A stretch of DNA of 64,000 bases from Druceiella hillmani (Eukaryota; Arthropoda; Insecta; Lepidoptera; Hepialidae). The translations under genes were made by a program, and so were the position numbers. Below the pieces are notes generated by a model that ran no database searches, was not told where the DNA came from, and saw only the letters and a list, made by a program, of their open reading frames with translations. Each line of letters starts with the position of its first letter. Position 1 is the stretch's first letter. Positions 38,541 through 50,414 of the stretch are shown piece by piece. Where the stretch lies: assembly GCA_039881145.1 (NCBI GenBank), contig JAYKKI010000004.1, forward strand, positions 46,162,001 through 46,226,000. The letters are read 5' to 3'.

Positions 38541-40202
38541 TATATGATCATTTCAGACAACTTATTGATAATTGAATGGACGATTAAAGTCTGGTGTAGG
38601 AAATAAGTTAGTTCCGTAACTTGACAGCATGAACCGTAAATTAATACCCACTCAAAGGATAGTATATTTAAGGGTAAGACGCGTGAGAAAATTCTCGTAG
38701 TGCGATAGTTTTCCTGTATTTTTTTCTTAACCTAGTTTTCCAACAACTCTAGAAACACCTGGCCTGAAATATACTGAAATCTTTTTTAATTGATCTTCTA
38801 CATAATCCAAAGCAAAAACATTTTTTATACCAATCTTGCCCCTCAAAATTTTAACATAAATCTTTTTGTTTTGTAAGTTCTTATTGTTTAAAAACATGTA
38901 GAACAGTAAATTTCATGCCAAATTTCAAATCTTTACAATTTCGGAGAAAAGTGGCTTTTATATGCGGATACAGGAATGGTCCTATTTTTGTACGGGTGAG
39001 ATCTTAAAAACAGAAAATCAAACCTTACGGTCTTAACAATCTTAAACACAGGGAAGTCCAATTAATATATATAATTCTAGCTCAAATTGATATTAGATGT
39101 AGACATTTAATAAAATATAAGAGATCAGGCTTTTTGCTCAAGTGAAAATAGGCACGCTCAAAATTTAACGTCTCTGTCCGTTAAATTACTTCCTCAATTT
39201 GAAGAGACAGAAACTGTGATACCCAGAAAGTAAATTGACAATGAATATTTGTATTTTCTCACTGCTAAGGCGCACATTATACCGACTTCAGTATACTAAT
39301 TACAATTTTTGGTCGTTATTCCTGAATTAGCTTCTACCTTAAAAGGTAAATACGGAATTATTCGTAACTTATAAGATCACTGACGCGTCTGTCCGTCTGT
39401 GTTTATAATATATACGTTTTTTGGAGTTTACTTCTTAAGAATCTATTTTCATATGTAGCGCCCGGTATGAAGTTTTATGAGGAGTAAAATCAAAATTTAA
39501 AGCGTACGAAGTTGGTCAGAACGTTAAAAATAATAGTTAGGTGGCCTTTCCGTACAACATTTCTGAGCATCTTTTGAGTGAAATATCAGTATGTTTATGT
39601 GGCTTCACCTGCGCAGTACGTACTGCGCATCCTTAGCTAATTTTAGATATATCTTTAATTGACCTATCGATCTATTTACTGACAGTTGTAAGGGTTGTTT
39701 TTTTGGCTGAAAGTATTGCATTTAACAAAAGTATTAAATTGAAAGCAAGAAAAAGAAACTACAAGAAAAAAGAGTGCATATGTTGATCTCTTACAAAGAT
39801 GTAATTGAAAATAAACGCACCGACGGAGCAACTGTGAATATGAAAAACATGCTGAAAAACCTATGTAATGCTAGTGGCAATATTAATGAAAGCTTAAATG
39901 CAATCAAATGTCACGTTTATAATGAAAATAGAATTTATTTTTTATTTATCGAAAGGCTCACAAAACAAGTTATAGTCACGTGGATGTAAAATATGATAAA
40001 TTATTAAAGTTAGTATTAACTTAGAATTATATTATTTTCTACATACTTAATAAAACATTAATAAAAATAACCTATCGTAGCTAGTTTTAATTTATAAATA
40101 ATATGTTTTGTATTTCTCTCAAATTGTTAATAATTTCGGTTTAAAAATGTCCAAAGGCGTATGTTGAAAAACAATATCGTTATACAATAGGCACATTCGA
40201 AT
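38541..40202. other. Spacer with a degenerate repeat, otherwise nothing
   Basis: No gene recognised. At about 39340-39420 'aaatacggaat', 'aagatcactga' and 'gcgtctgtccgtctgtg' resemble the AGGGTTCC-type insect repeat, much decayed. A perfect 20-bp palindrome, TGCGCAGTACGTACTGCGCA, lies at 39610-39629. A 71-codon plus-strand frame at 39774-39989 has no supporting feature. Confidence 0.45.
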
Positions 40203-40666
40203 TATGGGGTCATAAAAAGAGGTCTTCTTGTTATAAACTTGTAGTATGAATAATCTCCGTAATAGTGTACGGTATATGAGTCGAGTGTTGAAGTTGTGTA
40301 GAGAGAGGATATAGGGGCAATCAACATGCGAATATATGATTTTATATTAATATAGAAGATCAGCGCTTTTTTCAGTGCAGCTAGTGATGACAAATTAAAT
40401 TTGTGTAGTTGGATTTCATAAAATCTATGCTCTCATCCAAGATGAAGTCCCTTACCCCCCAATTCTTTATCCTCTTTACCTATTTTATACATTTGAAGAC
40501 AACCGTACTTACGGAGTAAACTCCAGTCACGCGTCGGATTAGAAAAATTGTGCGTGCGAGCACAATTTTTACAGGACTTCCGACATAATAACTTGAAATT
40601 CGGAACAGTGATAAATTCATTGACCATACAAAATATTAAAACAACAATACCCGAAAATACTGACAT
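40203..40666 (-). CDS. Candidate two-exon gene, small secreted or membrane protein
   Basis: Exon 1 (40666-40513) would encode 51 residues: an N-terminal hydrophobic run (SGIVVLIFCMV) like a signal peptide, then a basic Cys cluster C-x3-C-x2-C (LLCRKSCKNCARTHN). It ends at a consensus donor, GTAAGTACGG on the minus strand from 40512. A possible acceptor (TCATCACTAG) lets exon 2 start at 40380 in matching phase; exon 2 runs open to a stop at about 40203-40205 and is Tyr-rich near its end. The intron would be 132 bp. The locus is less AT-rich than its surroundings and is outside the long repeats. No family is recognised. It may be a chance frame with chance splice signals. Confidence 0.25.
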
Positions 40667-41041
40667 AAAAATTTTTGTGAGGACAAATTCTAAATATATT
40701 ATTTAAAATGTTCACAAAATATATGTTTCTGTCCTCAAACGTCATTCCTCTATCTCCAAACCCCATTATAGTATATAAATATTTATAAAACTGTAAGTGG
40801 GGACAAATAATGTAAGCGAAACTTTTTTTTAAGTTAGTGAAACACATACTAGCAATATAGTTTCATTATGAAAATAATATGCTTGATTGAAAGTAAATGA
40901 ATAGAAATAATATGTACATTAAAAGTTTATATGTTCTTAATCTATATGGAACTCAAATATACGTTTTTAAATCCATATGTAAAGGCAGTTGAAGTATAAG
41001 AACTATCAAATCATTACTCAAAAAAATCAACATCAATCAAC

Positions 41042-41043
<2 letters not shown>

Positions 41044-41091
<48 letters not shown>
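41044..41091. repeat. (AT)n microsatellite
   Basis: Uninterrupted AT run. Confidence 0.97.
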
Positions 41092-41094
<3 letters not shown>

Positions 41095-41599
41095 TTCTAT
41101 TTATGAATAGGTATAGAGCTTTTCACTGATGCAAACACACAATTACAATAATTGCATTGTAAAATAATAAACAGATATATAATAGCTGCAATTTAAAAAA
41201 AGAAAGTATTAAATATAAAATATCAAAAAGTGAAATTTGATCCAAATAAAGATAATTCAACCCAAGTATGCACAGATGTAAATACTACCAGGGCGCAAGT
41301 ACAACTTAACTGTACAGAACAAACTACAGTCATGAACACTTATCCTCAAAACTATCTGGAAATGTACAAATATCCCACGAAAGCACGAAAGCAAAGTTAG
41401 AACAAGGTTGTACCACTAATTCCACAAATCTCCCGTTTTATTTATTCATATATTTATTTATTTATTTCTTTATTTTTTTATATACTTATATTTATATGTG
41501 TATTTGGGCCGAAATAATTTGAAGAGTACTGTAGTATCAATGTTGTCTAATTATATTATGTCTAGAAGATATAAAGTATGGGTGATGATATTATATTTA

Positions 41600-43195
41600 G
41601 TTGTTAATTTAATATATTAGCCTTGGTGTCTTTTCTATTTCTGTTTATTTATAATGTTTCTAGGATATTAAGTTTTGTATTTATCAGTATGATAATACCC
41701 CCTATATATTACAAATAAATGTGTTATTTCCAATGAGGTGTTTAGCAAAGTGAAATGTGTCTGGTTTGTTATTTCACCAGCTGGCAATGTGTTGTTTATA
41801 CCTTGTAGTAAAATCTCTTCCTGTTTAACCTATGTATACACTGTTACAGTCATTACATTTAAGTTTATAGATACCACTCTCCTTATGTTTATCTATTTTT
41901 CCTTTATTATTAATAAGGGTTTTAGCCAAGTTATTTAAAGTACTATAAGCACATATTGTATTACTTATATTTTTATTATTAGTTAAGAGTTTTCCTAATT
42001 TGAGTGATACATTACGTATGTATGGGGTTTATAATAAATTTACCTGGTAAATTTCTTGTATTAGTATTTTTCTTAATTGGTTATAGTACATTTTTGTGAA
42101 CATTGATGGGTTATAATTATTATTTACTGCGATTTGTTTTATAGTTTTTATTTCTTTACGTAAATTAAGTTTTTCTAGAGGGATGGTTAACCCTCTGTGA
42201 ATCATGGAATGGAAGCCTGCTAACTTATGGGACCAAGGGTGTTGTGAATGACAATTAATTATGGAGTCTGCAAATGTGTCTTTTCTAAATATACTAAATT
42301 TATGTTTACTATTTTTGAGTTCTATTGTGATATCTAAAAATTTTAGTTTATTATTGGATTCTACTTCTAAAGTAAATTTGATATTGTTGTGTAGGGAGTT
42401 CGAAAAGTTAACAAACTGGTCTAACTGTCGTTGTGTACCTTTCTAGCAGATAAGGATGTCTTCAACGTTTCTATAATAGTATAATATAATGGTCGCTAAT
42501 TTACTGTTTAAGAGGCCGGTTTCTAGATTGTTCATAAATAACTCGGCAAAAAAGGCACTGAGGGGGGAGCCCATTGCAAGGCCGTTGACTTGTTGACAAA
42601 ACAATTTATCGAATAAGAAATAATTTTGGTCCATGCATAATTTAAAGAGGTCTCTAATTTCCGATGCTTCAATGGGGTTTAACCGTTTCTTTTCTAAGAT
42701 ATCTGAAATAATATTTAGGCAATGTAATGGTGGTATATTAGAAAATAAATTAACTACGTCGAATGAAACTAATTTACAATTGGGTGTTAGGTGTATATTT
42801 TTAATTTTATTACAGAGATCAAGGTAGTTTTTTAATGGTATGTTTAGGCGCAAATCCGTTTTTATTTCGAAAGATCTTATTAAGGTGAAAAGCTAATTTT
42901 TTTGAGGGTGCGTTTTTGTATGAGACAACAGGTCGTATGGGTATATTTGGTTTATGAATTTTAGGTTGTCCATAGAATATTGGGGGTCTAGGATTAATTG
43001 CTGTAACTTTACATTTAACGAATTCGTTAGGAAATATGTATTACAGGTTTTAATTATTTGTTTTACGTTATCTGCAAATGTCGTGGTGGGGTCCTTTTAT
43101 AGATTTATGACGTCTTCTGATTTAAGGAAATCGTACGTTTTATTTTTATATTCATTTTGGTCTAGAATAAGATAATATCTGGGAATAGGGAAATT
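41600..43195 (-). mobile_element. Penelope-like retroelement, RT plus GIY-YIG, truncated and decayed
   Basis: Penelope-like elements encode a telomerase-like reverse transcriptase and a C-terminal GIY-YIG endonuclease. On the minus strand, in order: KDPTTTFADNVKQIIKT (about 43090), PRPPIFYGQPKIHKPNIPIR (about 42980-42925), LVSFDVVNLFSNIPP (about 42770), LAMGSPLSAFFAELF (about 42580), RNVEDILI in place of the usual R-Y-V-D-D box (about 42460), NKLKFLDITI, SQHPWSHKLAGFHS, and then SGIYKLKCNDC followed by VYIG and RYKQH (about 41860-41770), the GIY-YIG signature. Frameshifts and stops are present: near 42853, at 42015, and after YIG. The 5' part of the ORF is missing. The catalytic YVDD is altered, so the element is dead. 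Related terminal-repeat fragments may be those at 24260, 45107 and 50415. Confidence 0.9.
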
Positions 43196-43268
43196 CACAA
43201 TTTGTATATTGTACTTTAACTGCACAACATGTGCACTATGTATAATAACTACGAATTTTTATTTACAG

Positions 43269-43406
43269 GTCCTCCACGGAACAAGATGGCCAAATCGTAC
43301 GGTTTGAACAAATTGAACCCTCGCTGCCGCACAGTAGTCTAGTTTCACACAAGTGGTTGCTTTAAATTATGAAAGTTGGAAAATTTACTATATGATTTAA
43401 AATAAA
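43269..43406 (+). CDS. Candidate 3'-terminal exon with polyadenylation signal
   Basis: A strong acceptor is present: branch-like TAACTA, then TTTTTATTTACAG ending at 43268. It is followed by a GC-richer stretch than anything nearby, and AATAAA lies at 43401-43406. Two of the three frames are open from the acceptor. One gives about 32 residues to TAA 43363-43365 (including TEQDGQIVRFEQIEPSLPHS). The other gives 24 residues to TAG 43340-43342 (including NKMAKSYGLNKLNPRCRTVV). I recognise neither. It lies between a Penelope relic and a Transib relic and belongs to neither by content. If real, its upstream exons would be elsewhere on the plus strand, and much of this window would be intron. Confidence 0.35.
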
Positions 43407-43639
43407 TCACAAATTAGTGTATCGTAATCATAAAAAGAGATAAAACTGCTTATAAACTGGATATTATTTAAAAATAATATGAAAGAAATATTAATACATG
43501 AAAATTAATTTATCTATAAATAACAACATCTAGATCTAATTCACTACCATAATAATAAAACTTTAATGTTAACCGTCATTGTCATCAGAATTTGAAAAGG
43601 TCACATCCTCAAAATTGAGAACCTAGAATCTGGTTGCAG
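43407..43639. other. Short AT-rich gap
   Basis: Nothing recognised between the terminal-exon candidate and the Transib relic. Confidence 0.5.
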
Positions 43640-44960
43640 GAGAAACAAATTCTCAAAACATTAAATAGCTCCTAATAATTTTTTGCCAAATTTATTACGA
43701 TTTTGAAGAGCTGAAATTTTCTGATCTGATGTCAGAGGAAGCAAATTCAACAAGTCGCGATTGGTATTACCTTAGAGTGGTGTTCGCGTGTTTTTCAGAT
43801 CTCTTTATGGCGAGCTTCCAATTCTTCTTCTGATATTTGTCGTGCTGCTAGTAGGTATCATATCAACACCATGAACTTAATACCTTGAGCAATGTCACCT
43901 GCATCGAGTACCGATCCAGATATAACAATTTGATTTCACTCAACAATTGACCGAATTTCTCAATGTTAATATAGTAAGCACAAGAAATTACATTGAGAAT
44001 AACTGACATTTTTTTAATGAGTTTCACGTCAATTCCTGCTATTTCGGCAGAAATGTCTGTTTCTGAAAAATGGTAATAAATCCCATTTTTTTCTTTAAAT
44101 GAGGTTTACATTTATTTCTTTGTAGCGTCTGCTACATTTTTATTATCGGCACATTTGCCATGATTTTATAGGAAGACGATAAGCAATATGGAGTAGACAT
44201 TTAAAGGAATATGCGTGTAAAGGAGAAATGCCAAAACTGTAAAATTCTATATTTGCAATCTTCTCCACACGCTTATTCATCTCTGAAGGCTTCGCATATA
44301 AAGTATTCGGACGTAATATCGTTATTAAACACAATATTGCATATACTACCATCGACCATAATGAATGTAAATGGTAGGTAATGCTCAATTCTAACTTAGC
44401 AGTGCGCACATTAGATGGAGTTCATTTTGCGATCATTTTTTTTAATATAGCAGATTCTTCTTCAGGTACGTTTGAATTTTCTTTAACAAACGTGAATTTT
44501 ATCGCCCTACAATATCTGGTAAATCCGGGACGTGGATTGTACCAGATAATCGTTCCATCTAAGATATGAGTCATCTGAAGGGTTTGATCTAAACTATCAG
44601 TTCAACTGAAGGGAATTTAGCCGTATTAAATGAGTGGGTAAATTATTGTTTATACAGTCTATTGCCCGAACCACCGTCAAATCCATATTTATAAATCATC
44701 GTAGAGTCTAGGAGAGGAGATATTTTATGTAATACACCTTCCTGAGATTCAACAATTCTAGAAACTGTGTCATGGAATAAGGCTTGAAGTTTGACCTCAT
44801 GAAAGGTTTCTGTCACCTCAATACACAATGACGCTTTTCTAAGAATATGGATATTAGGAAGGAGTCCAGGTGTAGGTTATTGACGGTAGTCCGGAGCAAA
44901 ATACATTGGATGCTGCAAAATTCCCTTGTAAGCCTTCTAAAACATTTTTAATTAAAAGTA
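43640..44960 (-). pseudogene. Transib (RAG1-related) transposase relic
   Basis: Transib transposases are the DNA transposon relatives of the RAG1 recombinase. On the minus strand the fragments run in family order: ETFHEVKLQALFHDTVSRIV (about 44800), YKYGFDGGSGNRLYKQ with the first acidic catalytic D (about 44690-44643), IIWYNPRPGFTRYCR, IKFTFVKE, TMVDGSICNIV-like in a shifted frame, EMNKR, FGISPLHAYSFKCLLHIAYRL then PIKSWQ (about 44240-44150), EINVEKF-type remnants, and ISEEELEARHKEI (about 43835-43800), which holds the place of the last catalytic E. Many stops and shifts. The NTNDGNTAR region is not readable. Terminal inverted repeats were not found. Confidence 0.75.
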
Positions 44961-45106
44961 AGTGAAGTTAAGATGCGATGTGCACTTATTTGCATTGTAG
45001 ATTATTACTTTATTTATGAAATACGTAAATTAACAAATTACAATAAATTTTCAGCATATTCATTTCAGTTTTCCATACAATTATATTTAATAGATATAAT
45101 TAATTT

Positions 45107-45215
45107 ATTGTATATATTTGGCGTTCATTTTATGGAAATTAATTATTCAATATTAAATGAAACTACTTGATGTAATATTATTTCTACTTTCAATTCTTTA
45201 ACACGACCTAGGGTT
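45107..45215 (-). mobile_element. Penelope-like terminal repeat fragment
   Basis: Matches 24260-24370 and the right arm of 50415-50692 ('tatatatttggcgttcatttt', 'attaaatgaaacta', 'ttatttctacttt', 'cacgacctagg'). It stops inside the hammerhead-like motif, directly before copy C begins near 45233, so it lies at the edge of the block. Confidence 0.55.
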
Positions 45216-47026
45216 TATTTTACCAGATATTTTGTTTGCTGGGAAGAAAATAAATTTTTTGATCATTCCCTGCGGAACTGTTCGACGACGTCAAGAAAAT
45301 TCTCACCGTATCGTATCTCTTTTTATTTACATACCCTAATTTATATTGGTGAGTGTGTTTGTTTGTCGATTCATTTGTCCTAACATTAACTACTATTTGG
45401 TCAACCATTCCTTCAATATGTGTATATGGCGATACGTGCTAATACATGGAATAGGATTTATTTCTCGTGTAATTGCGCGATAATACCATTGGGCATGCGT
45501 TATTTATTCAAAAATTGTAAAAGTTTCTTTATAGTCATTATTTAATAAACTTTCTTTATGAAAATTTTAATGAGTCTCGGGTCTCAAATTGTTTTCGCTA
45601 ACAACAAAAATCGACAAATTGTAACATGAATCAAATTATACGGTTAAAATAATGAGTTTTAAATTTTGCAGGTATTTCTTTGAATGGTACAGTTTAATAA
45701 TATTTTTATATATTATATTTATTTATTTAATGAACAGCGGAAATTTTAATGAACCGAATTGTTTATTTACCTCTATAAATGGAACCTCTGTTAGCTTCTA
45801 TAAATGGAGTTGTTATAATAATGATAACTGTGAATATAAATAATTAAATAGCAACTTCAGATATGAATGTCAGAAACAATTATTGTAGGATGATGGTACA
45901 ACCGCGAATTGTACTGTCAACTATTATAATGTAAACAGTTCTACCTACCAACAAAATTGGTTTTAAACCTAAAATAATAATATTGTCCCAAATCCGTAGT
46001 AGAAAAAAAGTGAAGAACTAAAATATATGAAAGAATCGAGAATAAACTTTTCTGTTATAGTCAAGACTTACTTACGTAAATAAGTATTAGGGAACGCAAA
46101 AACAAAAGGACGTACATAATTTTAAAGCAATTTAAATGCCAAATATGTACTAAAATATTTATTTAATATAAGTGAAAATGCACACGTCCAAACATAGTAC
46201 TATGTCAGAGAAATTGTGATTTAAAAAATAAAAAATCGAAGAAGTGCGAATCGATCTCGTGCACGAAGCATGGATAATGTGTGATGGATAATTAAATAAA
46301 CAAGTGAATTTTTCGACTCACTAAAAATAATTAATCACCAACAAAATATAATAAAATTGATCCATTTTATTACGGTACCATTCAGGTGATTACAATTATT
46401 TTTCGCAGAAACCTTGTTCAGTATAAATAATTATTTATACATAAAAGTACATAATTTAAAATTTGTTGTTCCAACTACCAATTTCAAATTGAGAGCACGT
46501 GTGAGGTAACGAGAAAGAGTCGTGATGCACATACAGATAGACCGACAAATAGACAACGAAGTCTCATTATAAAATTGTTCTTTTTGCCAATTTTTGCCAC
46601 GGAATCCAAAAAAATAATAGCGAGCATGTGTGATACTTTGTCTAGTTGGGTGAAGTTATAGATAGACGAAAAAAGTTAACTTTTGAACTATATTATGTAG
46701 TAACGTGTATTTATCAAGAAGTGTGTCTAAACACATATGTATATGTATATTAAGAAAAGGACTTAAATGACTTTTCATTTCTTAATTCTAAATCCCGAAT
46801 AAAACTTTTTTACTCGTTAATGGCTCAGTTGTTGCGAAAATTAGTTTTTGGTTGAATAATGATCCCAACGCAGGCAATATCAAAGGGTGCGAGTTGTTTT
46901 CTTTTTCTAAAAAAAGAAACTATTTCGACGACAGTAACAATTTTCCCCGCTAATTCCTATTTCCTTTCGATTTTCTAAACGGGTTTTCAAATTAAAAATT
47001 GCTTCTAGAAATAGTAAACGTTTTTA

Positions 47027-47027
47027 T

Positions 47028-47074
<47 letters not shown>
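47027..47074. repeat. (TA)n microsatellite
   Basis: TA run at a place that has no tract in copies A (about 3340) or B (about 27940). Confidence 0.95.
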
Positions 47075-47076
<2 letters not shown>

Positions 47077-47976
47077 AGTATATATAAATTTAACCTTTAA
47101 TTTCTATTTAACGTTAAAATCTATCGTAATTCATAAATTTCTTCTAGTTCTTTTTCTAGTTACAAAAGAGTACAGAGTAATATAATTTTTCTTTCAAGAA
47201 TTAATTACAATGCAATTGGCTATTGAACCGGTCAAACACGCATAAAGTACGATACCGTAGCTGTCTATCTTTTTATTCAAAGCATCTACTTTCGGAATTT
47301 CATGCACATTTGTCAAACAATGTAGAAATTGTTGAATTTTCACAAAATGCCACCCATGGACGAACATGACGAAATTATAAGGGCCATTTGACTCTTTCTG
47401 GAACTTTAAAACCAGAAGCTCATGTATATTGAAAAATAAGCATATATTGAAAAATATGATTTTTTTCCACAAGGAATTAATTCATTAAATGCAATAACCA
47501 AAAGTTGACTAATCCTTAAAAGTGAAGAGAAATGTTTACGTAGTAACGCCAGTTACAAATTTTAGTACCGTGTTAATAAGTATACTCTCGTTAAATGTTA
47601 TTGAAGAATGAATTAACAAAATATTTGAAAATAATTGTACCTATTAGTATTATTTTTTTGAAAATTCGTTTCGAGAAAAGTTTTGCATTTTTACAAGCAG
47701 ATATGTTGTTTCCACGAACTAAAGCTTTTTCTTAGAAGTGATATGAAAGTAATATTTGATATAATAAAATGACTTTCTGTGAAAATAATCGTAGAACTAT
47801 AATGAAAAATAATTTTTCGATTAATATTTTATATGACGGATACGTCATATCAGTCAATTTACATAATATGATTAGAATAAAATTTATTTCCTTCCAATTA
47901 ATTTTTCGTAAAGTTTTTTTTTTCAATAAATTTCGCTATTATTTTTTTTATATATTTAATACAAACATTAACGTAA

Positions 47977-47980
<4 letters not shown>

Positions 47981-48036
<56 letters not shown>
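47981..48036. repeat. (TA)n microsatellite
   Basis: Uninterrupted TA run. At the equivalent place copy A (about 4410) has TTTATTTATT repeats instead. Confidence 0.95.
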
Positions 48037-48040
<4 letters not shown>

Positions 48041-49051
48041 AGGTTGAATTGATATAACAGTAAAATAAACCAAAACCAAGCCAAAAAAGTAGCATAAGAA
48101 GTAAAAAAGTAAAACCCAAAGCTAAAAAAAAAAACAAAAGGTATTATTAATTATAAAAGGTAGTATTATTAATTACAAATATTGACATGTCTGGGAACAA
48201 GAAAAGGGCATTATGGGAGAAAGGACTTTTTCAGACGATATTTGTTGTAGTTTCTAGTATTCAACTCCAGTCTAATACCAAAACTTATAATTTGGATAGC
48301 AAAGGACTTTAACTACATTATAATCAATTTTAGCATATCATGTAATTTTTTTATAAGGTACAAAAGTGAAATTAGAAAAAAGAACTAAAAAGGAGGAAAA
48401 ATATTCTAATTATTTTGTCTTTTTTATAATATGTTGCTCATAATTAAGTACCGCTATTAAATTAGATGAATAAATTAGATTTATGTTTTTGTCAAAAAAT
48501 ATTAATTTTAATAAAAATTTCTTACAGATGATTAAGTACAGGTGAAACTTTATAGTCATTGAAATAAAATAATATTAAAAAATTTAAGACGTATTTATGT
48601 TCATATTTAAAATTTCGAAAGATAATAAATTAATGTTAAAATTTAATGTTCCTTGCATTTACATAATATTTTATTTTCGAAACAATATTCATTTTAACCA
48701 ATTATTTTTAAATTATTTACAAGAGTTAAAAAAGAAGTTTCTATATATTTTGACCCACTTATGTAAAATTGCTCAACCTTTTTTTTCTAATTTTAATTTA
48801 CATTATTATTAATTAAAAACCATGGAAAGGGTCCTTTTCATACAAAATTCACCACTTCTACTAATTTAAGTTGACTATCTCAGCGAGCGTAAACATTACA
48901 CAACACCTCTCTACATTAATGACAATATTCAATATAGAAAATCAACGGTTTATGCAAAATGGAGATAAAATAAAGTTACTCTAAAAGTTTAGAAATAGGA
49001 GCAAAATAAATTTAAATGCAAACATCACCGAAACTGTCAAGTTTGAAGTGT

Positions 49052-49571
49052 GATGTTTATCGCCGAATCTCTCAGGAATATGCTACGATTGTTATAACGT
49101 TTTATTAAAAAATAAATACGTAAATAGGTATTTTATTGTTACTGTAAACTACCGATCTCAGAAACATTGAGAAATTACACTGCCTGTAACTCTTAAAGCG
49201 TTGATTATTCTATAAATATCCCAAAATGCAAATTGCACGAACGTAAAAGTAAAGGCGTTCAATAAATTGTCTTTATAAATGTCTATAGTCACTTATTGCT
49301 ATCACTGTAGTCACTTAGCGATGTTTATCACCGAAATTGTCAAGAATATATTACGATCGTTACATCGTTTTACTTAAAAATAAATACATTATAGGTATTT
49401 TATTGTTATTGTAACAATCTCAGAAATATTAAACTGCCTGTAACTCTGAAAGCGTTGATTATTCTATACATATTAAAAAATGCAAATTGTCCGGACGTAA
49501 AAGTAAATAGCAGCGTGTAATAAATTGTATTAATAAATATCTATAATCACTTATTGCTACAGTGACAAAAA
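49052..49571 (+). repeat. Tandem duplication in copy C, period about 268 bp
   Basis: 'gatgtttatc' at 49052 and again at 49320 start two copies sharing 'aataaatac', 'aggtattttattgtta', 'ctgcctgtaactct.aaagcgttgattattctat' and 'cacttattgcta'. Copy A has one version (about 5480-5700). Confidence 0.85.
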
Positions 49572-50414
49572 AATCAGTTTGTTTTAAAGGATAAAACTGT
49601 AATGGTCATATATTCAGTCGATTGTTTTGCCACGATCGTTAACTAACTTTGCACTTGTGTGGAAAAAATATGCTGTCACTCTATATTGGTGATTAATCGA
49701 AAGCATGACACTTGTTAATGTGATGACCTCGAAACAAACAATCTGTACTTAATTCAATCATCAATCACCATCGAGATCAATCACTTGTTCGTTAACAGTA
49801 GGTCACCATAAACCTGTTTTCCCTTTATAACTCATTATCTGTTTACGTCCCCTAATTATTCAACCTTTCATCTTTCTACGAAAAAAGTTTGCTTACAATT
49901 AATATTGCATTTATTTTAAAGAACTAAATAAATAAATGAAAAACATAATTGTGTGATTTTCTGATTAATGAAATTGCATAAAATATTCGAGCTATCATAA
50001 TCAATACCAACTAAGCAAGCAAGACTATCATATAATTAGAATTAGAAGATAAAATTGAAATAGAGAATATGAATTCTAATCTAAAATGAAAACGGCAAAG
50101 TAAAATAACAAATTGTACGTTTAGTATTTCATGTTATAAATTAATTATTTTTTATAAAACATGTTGGCCTTGAAGAATAATGTTTTATATTAGTCATGTT
50201 TCGTATATTTTCAATAAAAATATTTATTGTATTAAATCAATATTAATAAAATAATTTATTTAACTCTAAAATATTCTGAACACCGCAAAACATAAACCAT
50301 TTGGTGGTTATTCAAGAATTTGGTGTCGACTAAAAAGTTCTGTTTTTGGTAATATTTACAGGAGGTAAATCGTTTGTATTAGTTTAATGTTAATGAATTA
50401 ATTGATTAGCTGTT

